Positions 31,998-41,504 of a stretch of DNA of 64,000 nucleotides are shown piece by piece. The DNA lies in the NCBI RefSeq assembly GCF_900249755.1, contig NZ_LT976853.1, positions 490,207-554,206 of the forward strand, given 5' to 3'. The stretch is from Cupriavidus taiwanensis. GTDB taxonomy: Bacteria > Pseudomonadota > Gammaproteobacteria > Burkholderiales > Burkholderiaceae. The position numbers were made by a program, and so were the translations under genes. The notes beneath the pieces were generated by a model. That model saw only the letters and a list, made by a program, of their open reading frames with translations, made no database searches and was not told the DNA's origin. The stretch's first letter is position 1, and each line of letters starts with the position of its first letter.

Positions 31998-32990
31998 ATG
32001 AACCGACGCGCATGGCTGACGCTGGCCACCGGCGGCGTGGCCGCCGGGCTTTCGCTCGGCATGGCCCTGCCTGCCGCGGCGCAGGCCTATCCCGCCAAGC
32101 CGATCCGCATCGTCGTGCCCTATGTGGCCGGCGGCGGCACCGACACCATTGCCCGCGCCATGGGCGAAAAGCTGAGCAAGCGGCTGGGCCAGCCGGTGGT
32201 GGTCGACAACAAGGCCGGCGCGTCCGGCATCATCGGCACCGATGCCGTGGCCAAGGCCGCGCCGGATGGCTACACGCTGCTGATGACGCTGACCCAGTCG
32301 GTGCTGACCAACCAGTTCCTGTTCCAGAAGCTGCCTTACGACCCGCGCAAGGACCTGAGCATGATCAGCGTGCTGGCCGACGCGCAGCTGGTGCTGGTGA
32401 CCCATCCGTCGGTGCCGGCGCGCACCGTGCGCGAGCTGGGCGACTATGCGCGCAGCCGGCCGGGCAAGCTGAGCTATGCCTCGTGGGGCGTGGGTTCGCT
32501 GTCGCACCTGAGCGGCGCCTACTACAGCAAGCTGGTGCACGGCCAGGCCACGCACGTGCCCTACAAGGGCGAAGCGCCGATGCTGCAGGACCTGCTCGGC
32601 GGGCAGGTGCAGTTCGGCTTCGCCAGCATCCTGACCGCCAAGCCCTACATCCAGAGCGGCAAGCTCAAGGCGCTGGCGGTGACCGGCACCCAGCGCAGCA
32701 GCGCGATGCCCGACATGCCCACCTTCGCCGAGGCCGGCCTGCCGGACAGCGCCTTCAAGACCGTCGGCTGGATCGGCCTGGTGGCGCCGGTAGGCGTGCC
32801 GGCACCGATCCTGGCCAGGCTGGAAGCCGAGGTGCGCGCCATCCTGCAGACCCCCGAGATGCAGGAGCGCATGGTCACGCTGGGATTGCGCACGGTCGGC
32901 AGTTCGCCGGCCGAGGCGCAGGCGCTCTACGCGCGCGACTGGCCGGTGCTGAAGACGCTGGTGGCGGATTCGGGCGCGAAGCTGGACTGA
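31998..32990 (+). CDS. Bug-family (TctC-like) periplasmic solute-binding protein
   Basis: The 330-residue protein has an N-terminal twin-arginine-like/Sec signal (MNRRAWLTLATGGVAAGLSLGMALPAAAQA, cleavage after AQA) and the Bug pattern YPAKPIRIVVPYVAGGGTDTIARAMGEKLSKRLGQPVVVDNKAGASGIIGTDAVAKA spread over residues 31-86. These proteins bind carboxylates, often for tripartite tricarboxylate transporters, but no TctA/TctB genes are here. Orphan Bug genes are numerous in this bacterial group. Confidence 0.93.
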   Translation: MNRRAWLTLATGGVAAGLSLGMALPAAAQAYPAKPIRIVVPYVAGGGTDTIARAMGEKLSKRLGQPVVVDNKAGASGIIGTDAVAKAAPDGYTLLMTLTQSVLTNQFLFQKLPYDPRKDLSMISVLADAQLVLVTHPSVPARTVRELGDYARSRPGKLSYASWGVGSLSHLSGAYYSKLVHGQATHVPYKGEAPMLQDLLGGQVQFGFASILTAKPYIQSGKLKALAVTGTQRSSAMPDMPTFAEAGLPDSAFKTVGWIGLVAPVGVPAPILARLEAEVRAILQTPEMQERMVTLGLRTVGSSPAEAQALYARDWPVLKTLVADSGAKLD

Positions 32991-33017
32991 ACTTCACCGG
33001 TGGCAAAAGCCCATGGC

Positions 33018-33053
33018 GGGCGCCGCGGCAAATTACCGCGGCGCCCGTTTTTT
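33018..33053 (+). terminator. Rho-independent terminator after the Bug gene
   Basis: An 11-bp perfect stem (33018-33028 with 33036-33046), a 7-base AT-rich loop and a run of six T residues form a strong terminator. The remaining gap to bacterioferritin (33054-33296) is less GC-rich and likely holds its promoter; I saw no convincing Fur box. Confidence 0.93.
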
Positions 33054-33296
33054 ATTGTCACGATGCCGTGCAGGGCGCTTTTGAAAGTCGAATAAAAACC
33101 ATTGGTATTCGCATCCGCAAGCAGGCGGAAAAATACGAATCCATGCGGCAAAAGCGACGCCGCGCGGGCCCTGATGGCTTTGATGTCCGCTTGCGCGGCA
33201 CTACCATGAAGTCACGGCGGATGAGTCGCCGTGGCGTTGCTGTGGTCATGCAAACGCGACATCGTATGTCCCGGTCGAGGGACATTGGGGGCTGCC

Positions 33297-33776
33297 ATGA
33301 AGAGCGACAAAAAGGTAATCCAGTTGCTGAACACGCAGCTGCGGCATGAGCTGACCGCGATCAACCAGTATTTCCTGCATGCCCGCATGTATCGGCACTG
33401 GGGACTGCGCGCGCTGGGCAAGCACGAGTACGAGGAATCGATCGAGGAAATGAAGCACGCCGACAAGCTGATCGAACGGATCTTGCTGCTCGATGGCTTG
33501 CCCAACCTGCAGGACCTCGACAAGCTGCTGGTCGGCGAGAACACCGAAGAGATGCTCGGCTGCGACCTGAAGCTGGAGCTGGTATCGCAGGCCAGCTGCA
33601 AGGACGCGATCAAGTATTTCGAATCGGTCGGCGATTATGTCTCGCGCCAGCTGGTGGTCGATATTCTCGAAGACACCGAAGAACATATCGACTGGCTCGA
33701 GGCGCAGCTGGAGCTGGTGCGCAAGGTCGGGGTGCAGAACTACATCCAGTCCGCCATGGGCGAACTGGAGGACTAA
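33297..33776 (+). CDS. bfr: Bacterioferritin
   Basis: This 24-subunit iron-storage protein is 159 residues. Ferroxidase ligands are visible: the Glu in LRHELTAINQYF, the E-x2-H of EEMKHADK around residues 51-54 with the haem-ligand Met between them, the Glu in the KYFESVGDYV region, and ILEDTEEHIDWL with the last E-x2-H. It therefore looks catalytically competent and able to bind haem. The ATG at 33297 gives the standard N-terminus. No Bfd ferredoxin gene adjoins it. Confidence 0.96.
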   Translation: MKSDKKVIQLLNTQLRHELTAINQYFLHARMYRHWGLRALGKHEYEESIEEMKHADKLIERILLLDGLPNLQDLDKLLVGENTEEMLGCDLKLELVSQASCKDAIKYFESVGDYVSRQLVVDILEDTEEHIDWLEAQLELVRKVGVQNYIQSAMGELED

Positions 33777-33870
33777 GCCGGCGCTGCGCTGCGCGGTCTC
33801 CTGCAAAGATTTCCATTTCCCGCTACACTGCGGCCCGCAGCACGTCGCGCCGCTCCGGCGCGATGTCAGC

Positions 33871-33945
33871 GGCGGGGTGGCAGAGTGGTTATGCAACGGC
33901 CTGCAAAGCCGTGTACGACGGTTCGATTCCGGATCCCCGCCTCCA
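33871..33945 (+). tRNA. tRNA-Cys (anticodon GCA)
   Basis: A full cloverleaf is visible: acceptor GGCGGGG pairs with CCCCGCC, the anticodon loop CTGCAAA has GCA at 33903-33905, the T arm contains GGTTCGATTCC, and the 3' CCA is encoded at 33943-33945. A GC-rich hairpin at about 33955-33973 may end the transcript. The following 300 bases up to the next gene hold no other recognisable gene. Confidence 0.97.
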
Positions 33946-33954
33946 GTTTCCTGC

Positions 33955-33973
33955 CCGGGCGCATCGCGCCCGG
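33955..33973 (+). terminator. Hairpin after tRNA-Cys
   Basis: An 8-bp stem CCGGGCGC / GCGCCCGG with loop ATC begins 10 bases after the tRNA. There is no long T-run, so termination is only suggested. Confidence 0.45.
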
Positions 33974-34273
33974 CGCCCCGGCGCACTCGCGCGTGATCGC
34001 CGCGCTTGCCTCTTATTCCCTCTCATTCACACGCGTGTCATCGGCCTGCGCCATGACCGCGTCCGGCTGTGCCGCGCGCACCCTGACCGGTATGCCGCAG
34101 CGATTTCCGGACACCTATTTATCCCCAATAGATCAACGACACCGAATCAGGTAATGTTGCCCGACAGGCCCGCCGGCCTGTGTGCAACCCGTGCCGCCAG
34201 ATGGCGGCACCGCCATGTCCGGGCTTCCATGGCGTTTCCCGTCGCGAGGCAGTGTGAAAGAGAGAGGCTCCAG

Positions 34274-34717
34274 ATGATGAAAGACCTGCGCATCCGCGCG
34301 GCCGTGCCGACGGATGCTCCCGCCGTGGGAGAGGTGCTGGAACGATGCGGGCTGTCGGTGGACGGCGTGCCGCGCCTGCTCGAGCATTTCCACGTCGCCA
34401 TCCTGGGCGCGCAGATCATCGGCTGCGCCGCCGGCGAGCGCTGCGGCGAGACCGTGGTGATCCGTTCCGTGGCGGTGCTGCCCGAACACCGCGACCAGGG
34501 CGTGGCCACCCACGTGGTGCGGGCCGCGCTGATGCGCGCACGCGCCAACGGCGCGCGGCGCGCGGTGCTGCTGGCCTCGAGCTGCCCAAGCTATTTCGCG
34601 CGCTACGGCTTTACGCTGGTGCCCGCCGCCAAGCTGCCACCCGAGGTCATGTCATCGAGCGAATTCCTCCGCGCCGCCGACACGCCGCCGCTGTGCATGT
34701 GGTGCGAGCTGAGCTGA
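34274..34717 (+). CDS. GNAT-family N-acetyltransferase
   Basis: The 147-residue protein has the acetyl-CoA motif VAVLPEHRDQGVATHVVRAAL around residues 66-86 and a SCPSYFARYGF segment, common in ArsN2/ArgA-like GNATs where it closes the active site. Its IGCAAGERCGETVVIRSVAV stretch also fits the ArsN2-like or N-acetylglutamate-synthase-like branch. No arsenic genes are near, so the substrate is not assigned. The start at the second of two adjacent candidate ATGs cannot be told from the first. Confidence 0.85.
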   Translation: MMKDLRIRAAVPTDAPAVGEVLERCGLSVDGVPRLLEHFHVAILGAQIIGCAAGERCGETVVIRSVAVLPEHRDQGVATHVVRAALMRARANGARRAVLLASSCPSYFARYGFTLVPAAKLPPEVMSSSEFLRAADTPPLCMWCELS

Positions 34718-34753
34718 TTCCCTGCAGACCGATGGCGAGCTTGCGCGCCCGCC

Positions 34754-35737
34754 TCAGTGGACGCCGTCGCAGCGGCTGATCTCCACCGTCACGTGCACCA
34801 ATTCCTCGTGCACTGACAGCGCCTCGCGCACGCGCTGCGGCGTCAGCGCGGCATCATGCGTGACCAGGCAGACGATGCAGGCAAAGTGCTGCCGGCCCAC
34901 GCGCCACACATGCAGGTCCGACACGCGGGTGCCTTCGTCGCTTTCGTTGCCGTGATCGAGGCCGGCCAGCACCTCGCGCACTTCATCCACCACCGGGTGG
35001 TCCATCTCGCGGTCCAGCAGCACGGTGCCGCTCTGGCGCATCAGGCCGATGGCCCAGCGGCCGACCAGCACCGCGCCCACCAGCCCCATCACGGGGTCGA
35101 GCCACGACCAGCCCAGCCACCAGCCGCCAGCCAGCGCAACGATCGCCAGCACCGAGGTGGCGGCATCGGCCAGCACGTGCACATAGGCGGCGCGCAGGTT
35201 CAGGTCGTGGTGGTGGTGATGGTCGTGCCCGTGCCCGTGCCCGTGATGATGGCCGTGGTCATGACCATGGTCGTGGCCATGCGCATGGCCGCCCAGGATC
35301 AGCGCGCAGCCGAGGTTGACCAGCAGCCCCAGCGCGGTCACGCCCATCGCCTCGCGATAGTGGATGGCCTGCGGCGCGAACAGCCGCTCGACCGATCCCG
35401 CCGCCATCAGCGCGGCAATGCCGAGCAGGAATACCGCGCTGGCAAAGCCGGCCAGCACTTCGATCTTCCAGGTGCCGAAGGCAAAGCGCCAGTCACCGGC
35501 GTAGCGCCGGGCCGCGGCATAGGCAAAGGCGGACAGGCCGATCGCCAGCGCGTGCGAGCTCATGTGCCAGCCATCGGCGAGCAGCGCCATCGAGTTGAAC
35601 CAGAGCCCCGCGGCGATCTCCGCCACCATGGTGATGGCGGTGATCACCATGACCAGGCGCGTGCCGCGTTCGGCGGCGCGGTTGCCGGCGTCGAAGGCGT
35701 GGCTGTGGGTCCAGGCGGACAGGTCTTGGGTATGCAT
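34754..35737 (-). CDS. dmeF: CDF-family cation efflux protein DmeF-like
   Basis: The 327-residue protein is a cation diffusion facilitator with six membrane segments. The metal site is visible in segment 2 (FNSMALLADGWHMSSHA, the HxxxD-type pair) and segment 5 (HVLADAATSVLAIVA). A long cytoplasmic loop at about residues 150-180 is extremely rich in His, alternating with Gly and Asp, like DmeF of Cupriavidus metallidurans, which exports cobalt and nickel. Metal choice is inferred from this similarity. The ATG complementary to 35735-35737 gives the conserved N-terminal SHAFD. A 28-bp palindrome lies about 215 bases upstream. Confidence 0.9.
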   Translation of the reverse strand: MHTQDLSAWTHSHAFDAGNRAAERGTRLVMVITAITMVAEIAAGLWFNSMALLADGWHMSSHALAIGLSAFAYAAARRYAGDWRFAFGTWKIEVLAGFASAVFLLGIAALMAAGSVERLFAPQAIHYREAMGVTALGLLVNLGCALILGGHAHGHDHGHDHGHHHGHGHGHDHHHHHDLNLRAAYVHVLADAATSVLAIVALAGGWWLGWSWLDPVMGLVGAVLVGRWAIGLMRQSGTVLLDREMDHPVVDEVREVLAGLDHGNESDEGTRVSDLHVWRVGRQHFACIVCLVTHDAALTPQRVREALSVHEELVHVTVEISRCDGVH

Positions 35738-35950
35738 GGGGAATACGCGCGTTGCGCTTGAAATCCTGGGGAATCGCCTGGCACGAGGCCGGCAGGCCCA
35801 AGGGTAGCAGAGACCATTGCGCCTGCCGCGGCATCCCGCGACGGCAGCAGGGGCGCATTCGGGTGACGTCAGGAAGGGGGGCGCCATCGCCAAAGTGTGC
35901 GTTATGCGCAACAAGAGGTCCGCGATAGTCGTAAGGAATCTTATCTTTCG

Positions 35951-35978
35951 CATACATACATTCATGAATGGATGTATG
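35951..35978. promoter_or_regulatory. 28-bp near-perfect palindrome, candidate operator
   Basis: Arms 35951-35964 and 35965-35978 match at 13 of 14 positions, centred on TCATGA. The AT-rich sequence stands out from the GC-rich surroundings. It lies between dmeF (divergent) and a 29-codon hydrophobic reading frame. A dimeric repressor responding to metal is a reasonable guess; the rest of 35738-36028 shows no gene. Confidence 0.65.
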
Positions 35979-36028
35979 ATTCGGCGAAAAATTCACGTCC
36001 CCGTCATCTCTTTGTTGACCGTACCACG

Positions 36029-36118
36029 ATGAGCTATCGCTTTATTGCCACCTGTCTTGCCGCCTGGATCGGCGTTTGCGCCACCGCGGGCTGGCTGGTC
36101 GAGCGTCTCTGGAGCTGA
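36029..36118 (+). CDS. Possible 29-residue single-span membrane peptide
   Basis: The ATG at 36029 opens a short frame ending at a TGA, coding a peptide with a hydrophobic span (FIATCLAAWIGVCATAGWLV) flanked by an N-terminal Arg and a C-terminal Glu-Arg. It lies 50 bases after the 28-bp palindrome. No ribosome-binding site is clear. It is not a family I know, so it may be chance. Confidence 0.35.
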   Translation: MSYRFIATCLAAWIGVCATAGWLVERLWS

Positions 36119-36150
36119 GCGCCGACCGCGCCGTGGGCTGAGCCTGGACC

Positions 36151-36200
36151 GCCTCCACCTCACTCCACCTCACTCCACCTCACTCCACCTCACTCCGCCT
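36151..36200 (+). repeat. 10-bp tandem repeat, five copies
   Basis: The unit CACTCCACCT is repeated head to tail at 36161-36190, with one slightly changed copy on each side (36151-36160 and 36191-36200). It ends 10 bases before the stop of the convergent MocR gene. It is non-coding and likely variable by slippage. Confidence 0.9.
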
Positions 36201-36209
36201 CCCGCCACC

Positions 36210-37670
36210 TCAAGCTGCCTGTTGCGCCTGCGCCAGGCTGTCGAAGAACTGCCACAACTGCGGCGCATCGCCGGTGGCCACGTTGAAGCGGATCCACGGC
36301 GAGTCGGTTTCGCCGGGCTCGAAATACGAACCCGGCGCCAGCCAGATGCCATGCTCCAATGCCAGCGTGGCAAGCCGGTTGCCGAGCAGCGGACCGCCAC
36401 GGCGGCTGGCCACCCACTGCGCCTGCACCGATTCGTTCAGGCGCGCCCACGCGAACATCCCCCCTTCCGGGCGCAGCAGCACCTCAAGCCCGTGCGCTTC
36501 CATCTTTTCCGTGACGCGGTCCTGCTGCGCACGCAGCCGCTCCGACAACGCCGCCACATGGCGGCCGTAGTGGCCGCTGGTCAGCACCGAATACACCAGC
36601 CGCTCGGTCACCTCCGATGAGGTCAGGCCGACCGCCATCTTGGTGCGCGCGAAGGCCTTGGCCAGCTCCGGGCTGGCCGCCAGGTAGCCCACCCGCAGCG
36701 ACGGCGTGATGGTCTTGGAAAAGCCGTTGACATAGACCACCTGCGACAGCCCGTCCATCGCCGCCAGCATCGGCGAGCCGGCCGGCGCCAGTTCGCGGTA
36801 GATATCGTCCTCGACCACCAGCAGCCGGTGCTGCTCGGCCAGCTGCAGCACGCGGAAGGCGTTCATGCTGGTCAGGCTGGCGCCGGTCGGGTTCTGCAGC
36901 ACGGTGTTGATGAACAGCGCGCGCGGGGCGTGGGTGCGCAGCGCATCCTCGAGCGCGTCGGTGTCCAGCCCCGCCGCCGTGCGCGGCACCCCCACCACGC
37001 GCAGCCCGGCCAGCCGCAGGATCTGCAGCAGGTTGCAGTAGCAGGGCGATTCCACCAGCACGGTATCGCCGGCGCGCAGCAGCGTGCGCACCACCAGGTC
37101 CAGTGCCTGCGTCGCGCCCTGGGTCAGCACCACCTGCTGCGCCTGCAGCGGAATGCCGTACTGGCCCAGGCCTGCGGCAATATGCTCGCGCAGCGGCGCA
37201 AAGCCATACGGATGGCCGTAGCCGGACAACTGCGCCGCCGGCACGCGGGCCGCGGCGCGCATGGCCTGGTGCAGGCCTTCCTCGTTGAGCCAGTCGCCCG
37301 GCAGCCAGCCGGCGCCAGCCTTGATCGGCACCGAGTGGTCGGCAAACACGTCCGACAGCAGCCAGGCCGCGTTCAGTCCCGGCGCTTCCCACTGCGGCGC
37401 GCGTGCATGACCGGCCGGGGCGTGGCGGTGCGCCACGGTGTAGCCGGAGCCGGGCCGCGCGGCCAGGTAGCCGAGCGCGGTCAGGCGCCCGTAGGCCTCG
37501 GCCACGGTGAAGGTGCTGACATGGTGGTGCTGGGCAAAGCGCCGCACCGACGGCAGCGCCGCGCCGGCGCGCAGCGCGCGCTGTTCCACCAGCGCGGCGA
37601 TGCCGGCGACGATCTGCTCGGTCAGGGTGTCGCCGTCGCGGCGGCTGCGGGTCAGGTTCAGGGTCAGCAT
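36210..37670 (-). CDS. MocR-type regulator (GntR HTH fused to aminotransferase domain)
   Basis: The 486-residue protein has a GntR winged helix at residues 1-80 (TLTEQIVAGIAALVEQRALRAGAALPSVRRFAQHHHVSTFTVAEAYGRL) joined to a fold-type I aminotransferase domain. The PLP lysine is in NGFSKTITPSLRVGYL. MocR proteins use PLP or its adduct as effector. It is divergent from a beta-alanine aminotransferase gene, and a shared AAACTGTAC box occurs before each gene, so it is probably the local regulator and autoregulated. Confidence 0.92.
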   Translation of the reverse strand: MLTLNLTRSRRDGDTLTEQIVAGIAALVEQRALRAGAALPSVRRFAQHHHVSTFTVAEAYGRLTALGYLAARPGSGYTVAHRHAPAGHARAPQWEAPGLNAAWLLSDVFADHSVPIKAGAGWLPGDWLNEEGLHQAMRAAARVPAAQLSGYGHPYGFAPLREHIAAGLGQYGIPLQAQQVVLTQGATQALDLVVRTLLRAGDTVLVESPCYCNLLQILRLAGLRVVGVPRTAAGLDTDALEDALRTHAPRALFINTVLQNPTGASLTSMNAFRVLQLAEQHRLLVVEDDIYRELAPAGSPMLAAMDGLSQVVYVNGFSKTITPSLRVGYLAASPELAKAFARTKMAVGLTSSEVTERLVYSVLTSGHYGRHVAALSERLRAQQDRVTEKMEAHGLEVLLRPEGGMFAWARLNESVQAQWVASRRGGPLLGNRLATLALEHGIWLAPGSYFEPGETDSPWIRFNVATGDAPQLWQFFDSLAQAQQAA

Positions 37671-37692
37671 CAGGCACTCGGGCGGGCGTGGA

Positions 37693-37704
37693 CCTGTACA
37701 GTTT
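37693..37704 (-). promoter_or_regulatory. Candidate MocR box ahead of the regulator gene
   Basis: On the minus strand this reads AAACTGTACAGG, about 23 bases before the regulator start. The first nine bases recur on the plus strand at 37860-37868 before the aminotransferase gene. Confidence 0.55.
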
Positions 37705-37839
37705 AGCGGCAGCGGGGGCGCTCGCGGGGCATGGCTCTCCGCCACGCGAACATTGCCGCAGTGCAGCGTGGGATGGCATGCCGCGGTGGAGGCCCCGCGC
37801 CACGGAATCGCCTGGGATCGGTGCCGCTGCGTCGCTTGC

Positions 37840-37871
37840 CTGTACGGTTCGGCGTGATCAAACTGTACGGT
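37840..37871 (+). promoter_or_regulatory. Candidate MocR direct repeat ahead of the aminotransferase gene
   Basis: CTGTACGGT occurs at 37840-37848 and again at 37863-37871, 23 bases apart, and a related CTGTATAT lies at 37890. Spaced direct repeats are typical MocR targets. Otherwise the 337-base divergent region holds only presumed promoters. Confidence 0.6.
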
Positions 37872-38007
37872 AAGGCATGGTTGTCCGGACTGTATATTTT
37901 GTCGGCCAGTCGCCGCCGGTAGAGTGGCTCTCATTGCCGCCGCTGTCCGCCAGCGCGCGGCCGCAATCCGACCCGCCAACCGACCCGCTTTCCCTCCAGG
38001 AGGACGT

Positions 38008-39339
38008 ATGGACGCCGCCAAGACCGTGATTCCCGATCTCGATGCCCTGTGGATGCCCTTCACCGCCAACCGCCAGTACAAGGCGGCGCCGCGCCTGCTG
38101 GCGTCGGCCAGCGGCATGTACTACACCACCCACGACGGCCGCCAGATCCTGGACGGTTGCGCCGGCCTGTGGTGCGTGGCGGCCGGTCACTGCCGCAAGG
38201 AGATCGCCGAGGCGGTGGCACGCCAGGCGGCCACGCTGGACTACGCGCCGCCGTTCCAGATGGGCCATCCGCTGTCGTTCGAGGCCGCCACCAAGCTGGC
38301 GGCGATCATGCCGCACGGGCTGGACCGCATCTTCTTCACCAACTCGGGCTCGGAGTCGGTCGATACCGCGCTGAAGATCGCGCTGGCGTATCACCGCGCG
38401 CGCGGCGAAGGCCAGCGCACGCGCTTTATCGGCCGCGAGCGCGGCTACCACGGCGTCGGCTTCGGCGGAATGGCGGTGGGCGGCATCGGCCCCAACCGCA
38501 AGGCCTTCTCGGCCAACCTGATGCCGGGCACCGACCACCTGCCGGCGACGCTGAACCTGGCCGAGACGGCTTTCTCCAAGGGCCAGCCGCAATGGGGCGC
38601 GCATCTTGCCGACGAGCTCGAGCGCATCCTCGCGCTGCATGACCCGGCCAACGTCGCCGCGGTCATCGTCGAGCCGCTGGCGGGCTCCGCCGGCGTGCTG
38701 GTGCCGCCGGTCGGCTACCTGGAAAAGCTGCGCGAAATCACCAGCAAGCACGGCATCCTGCTGATCTTCGACGAAGTCATCACCGCCTTCGGCCGCCTGG
38801 GCGCGGCGACCGCGGCCGAGCGCTTCAACGTGACGCCGGACCTGATCACCATGGCCAAGGCGATCAACAACGCCGCGGTGCCGATGGGCGCCGTCGCGGT
38901 GCGCCGCGAAGTGCATGACGCGGTGGTCAACTCGGCTGCGCCCGGAACGATCGAGCTGCTGCACGGCTACACCTACTCCGGCCACCCCGTTGCCGCGGCC
39001 GCGGCGATCGCCACGCTGGACCTGTACCAGCGCGAAAACCTGTTCGGCCGCGCCGCCGAGCTGGCGCCGGTATTCGAGGCCGCGGTGCACGGCGTACGCG
39101 GCGCGCCGCACGTGAAGGACATCCGCAACTACGGGCTGGTGGCGGGCATCGAACTGGAGCCGCGTCCGGGCCAGCCGGGCGCGCGCGCCTACGAGGCCTT
39201 CCTCAAGTGCCTGGAGCTGGGCGTGCTGGTGCGCTACACCGGCGACATCCTGGCGTTCTCGCCGCCGCTGATCATTTCGGAGGCGCAGATCGGCGAGCTG
39301 TTCGATACCGTGAAAAAGGCGCTGCAGGACATCAAGTAA
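38008..39339 (+). CDS. Beta-alanine (omega-amino acid):pyruvate aminotransferase
   Basis: The 443-residue class III aminotransferase matches omega-amino acid:pyruvate transaminases: [18 protein letters not shown] near the start, [33 protein letters not shown] for PLP phosphate binding, [13 protein letters not shown] with the PLP-contact Asp, and the catalytic Lys in [16 protein letters not shown]. With beta-alanine it forms malonic semialdehyde, which the next gene can oxidise. AGGAGG precedes the ATG at 38008. Substrate assignment comes from family and context. Confidence 0.92.
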   Translation: MDAAKTVIPDLDALWMPFTANRQYKAAPRLLASASGMYYTTHDGRQILDGCAGLWCVAAGHCRKEIAEAVARQAATLDYAPPFQMGHPLSFEAATKLAAIMPHGLDRIFFTNSGSESVDTALKIALAYHRARGEGQRTRFIGRERGYHGVGFGGMAVGGIGPNRKAFSANLMPGTDHLPATLNLAETAFSKGQPQWGAHLADELERILALHDPANVAAVIVEPLAGSAGVLVPPVGYLEKLREITSKHGILLIFDEVITAFGRLGAATAAERFNVTPDLITMAKAINNAAVPMGAVAVRREVHDAVVNSAAPGTIELLHGYTYSGHPVAAAAAIATLDLYQRENLFGRAAELAPVFEAAVHGVRGAPHVKDIRNYGLVAGIELEPRPGQPGARAYEAFLKCLELGVLVRYTGDILAFSPPLIISEAQIGELFDTVKKALQDIK

Positions 39340-39364
39340 GCGGCCCTCGCCGCATCGCCTTGCC

Positions 39365-39384
39365 GCCGGGCCCGCGGGCCCGGC
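39365..39384 (+). other. Perfect GC palindrome between the aminotransferase and mmsA
   Basis: A 9-bp perfect stem with a 2-base centre lies in the 106-base intercistronic gap. It has no T-run and may adjust the relative expression of the two genes. Confidence 0.5.
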
Positions 39385-39445
39385 CTCCCTGATTGCACGC
39401 CGGGCGCGCTGTGTTGCGTGCCCCGGCCCTCGAAGGAAACCCCAA

Positions 39446-40963
<1,518 letters not shown>

Positions 40964-40979
40964 GCGCCGCAGCCGGGGC

Positions 40980-41330
40980 ATGAAGGTCAACCGCATCGTC
41001 GCCAACATCGGCACCGCCGATCCCGGCCAGGCCCGCGTCTTCTACCAGGAGGTGCTGGGCCTGGACCTGCTGATGGACCACGGCTGGATCCGCACCTACG
41101 GCAGCGATGCCGCGGCGCGGACCCAGGTCAGCTTTGCCGTGGAAGGCGGCAACGGCACGCCCGTGCCCGCGCTGTCGATCGAAGTCGACGATGTCGACGA
41201 AGCCCACCGCCGCATGGTGGCCGCCGGCTTTGCCGTGGAATACGGCCCGGCCGACGAGCCGTGGGGCGTGCGGCGCTTTTTCGTGCGCGATCCGTTCGGG
41301 CAACTGGTCAATATCCTCGCGCACGCCTGA
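40980..41330 (+). CDS. VOC-family (glyoxalase/dioxygenase fold) protein
   Basis: The 116-residue protein has the two beta-alpha-beta-beta-beta modules of the VOC superfamily: NIGTADPGQARVFYQEVLGLDL at the start and GVRRFFVRDPFGQLVNILAH at the end. Metal ligands are incomplete compared with glyoxalase I, so the chemistry is open. It begins 16 bases after mmsA and may be cotranscribed. Confidence 0.86.
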   Translation: MKVNRIVANIGTADPGQARVFYQEVLGLDLLMDHGWIRTYGSDAAARTQVSFAVEGGNGTPVPALSIEVDDVDEAHRRMVAAGFAVEYGPADEPWGVRRFFVRDPFGQLVNILAHA

Positions 41331-41504
41331 GGGCGTGCCTTGTCGGTCGTCAGTGCCGCCCCGGCCTGGCTTTCCTATCATTCCTGCAACGCGGTGGCCT
41401 GGCGCAAGTGATGTATGCGCCCGGGCCTCGTCGTACACTACCGCCCTTTTTTCCGGGCCCGCGCGTTGCCGCCGCGGACCCGGCCACCGTTGCAGGGAGT
41501 CTGA

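Noticed and set aside
33054..33296. Fur box ahead of bacterioferritin
   Set aside because: The AT-rich stretch near 33090-33115 has no good match to the 19-bp Fur consensus, so regulation by Fur is not claimed.
36151..36200. CRISPR-like array
   Set aside because: The 10-bp units are contiguous with no spacers; this and the 11-bp repeat at 6352 are simple tandem repeats. No cas genes are present.
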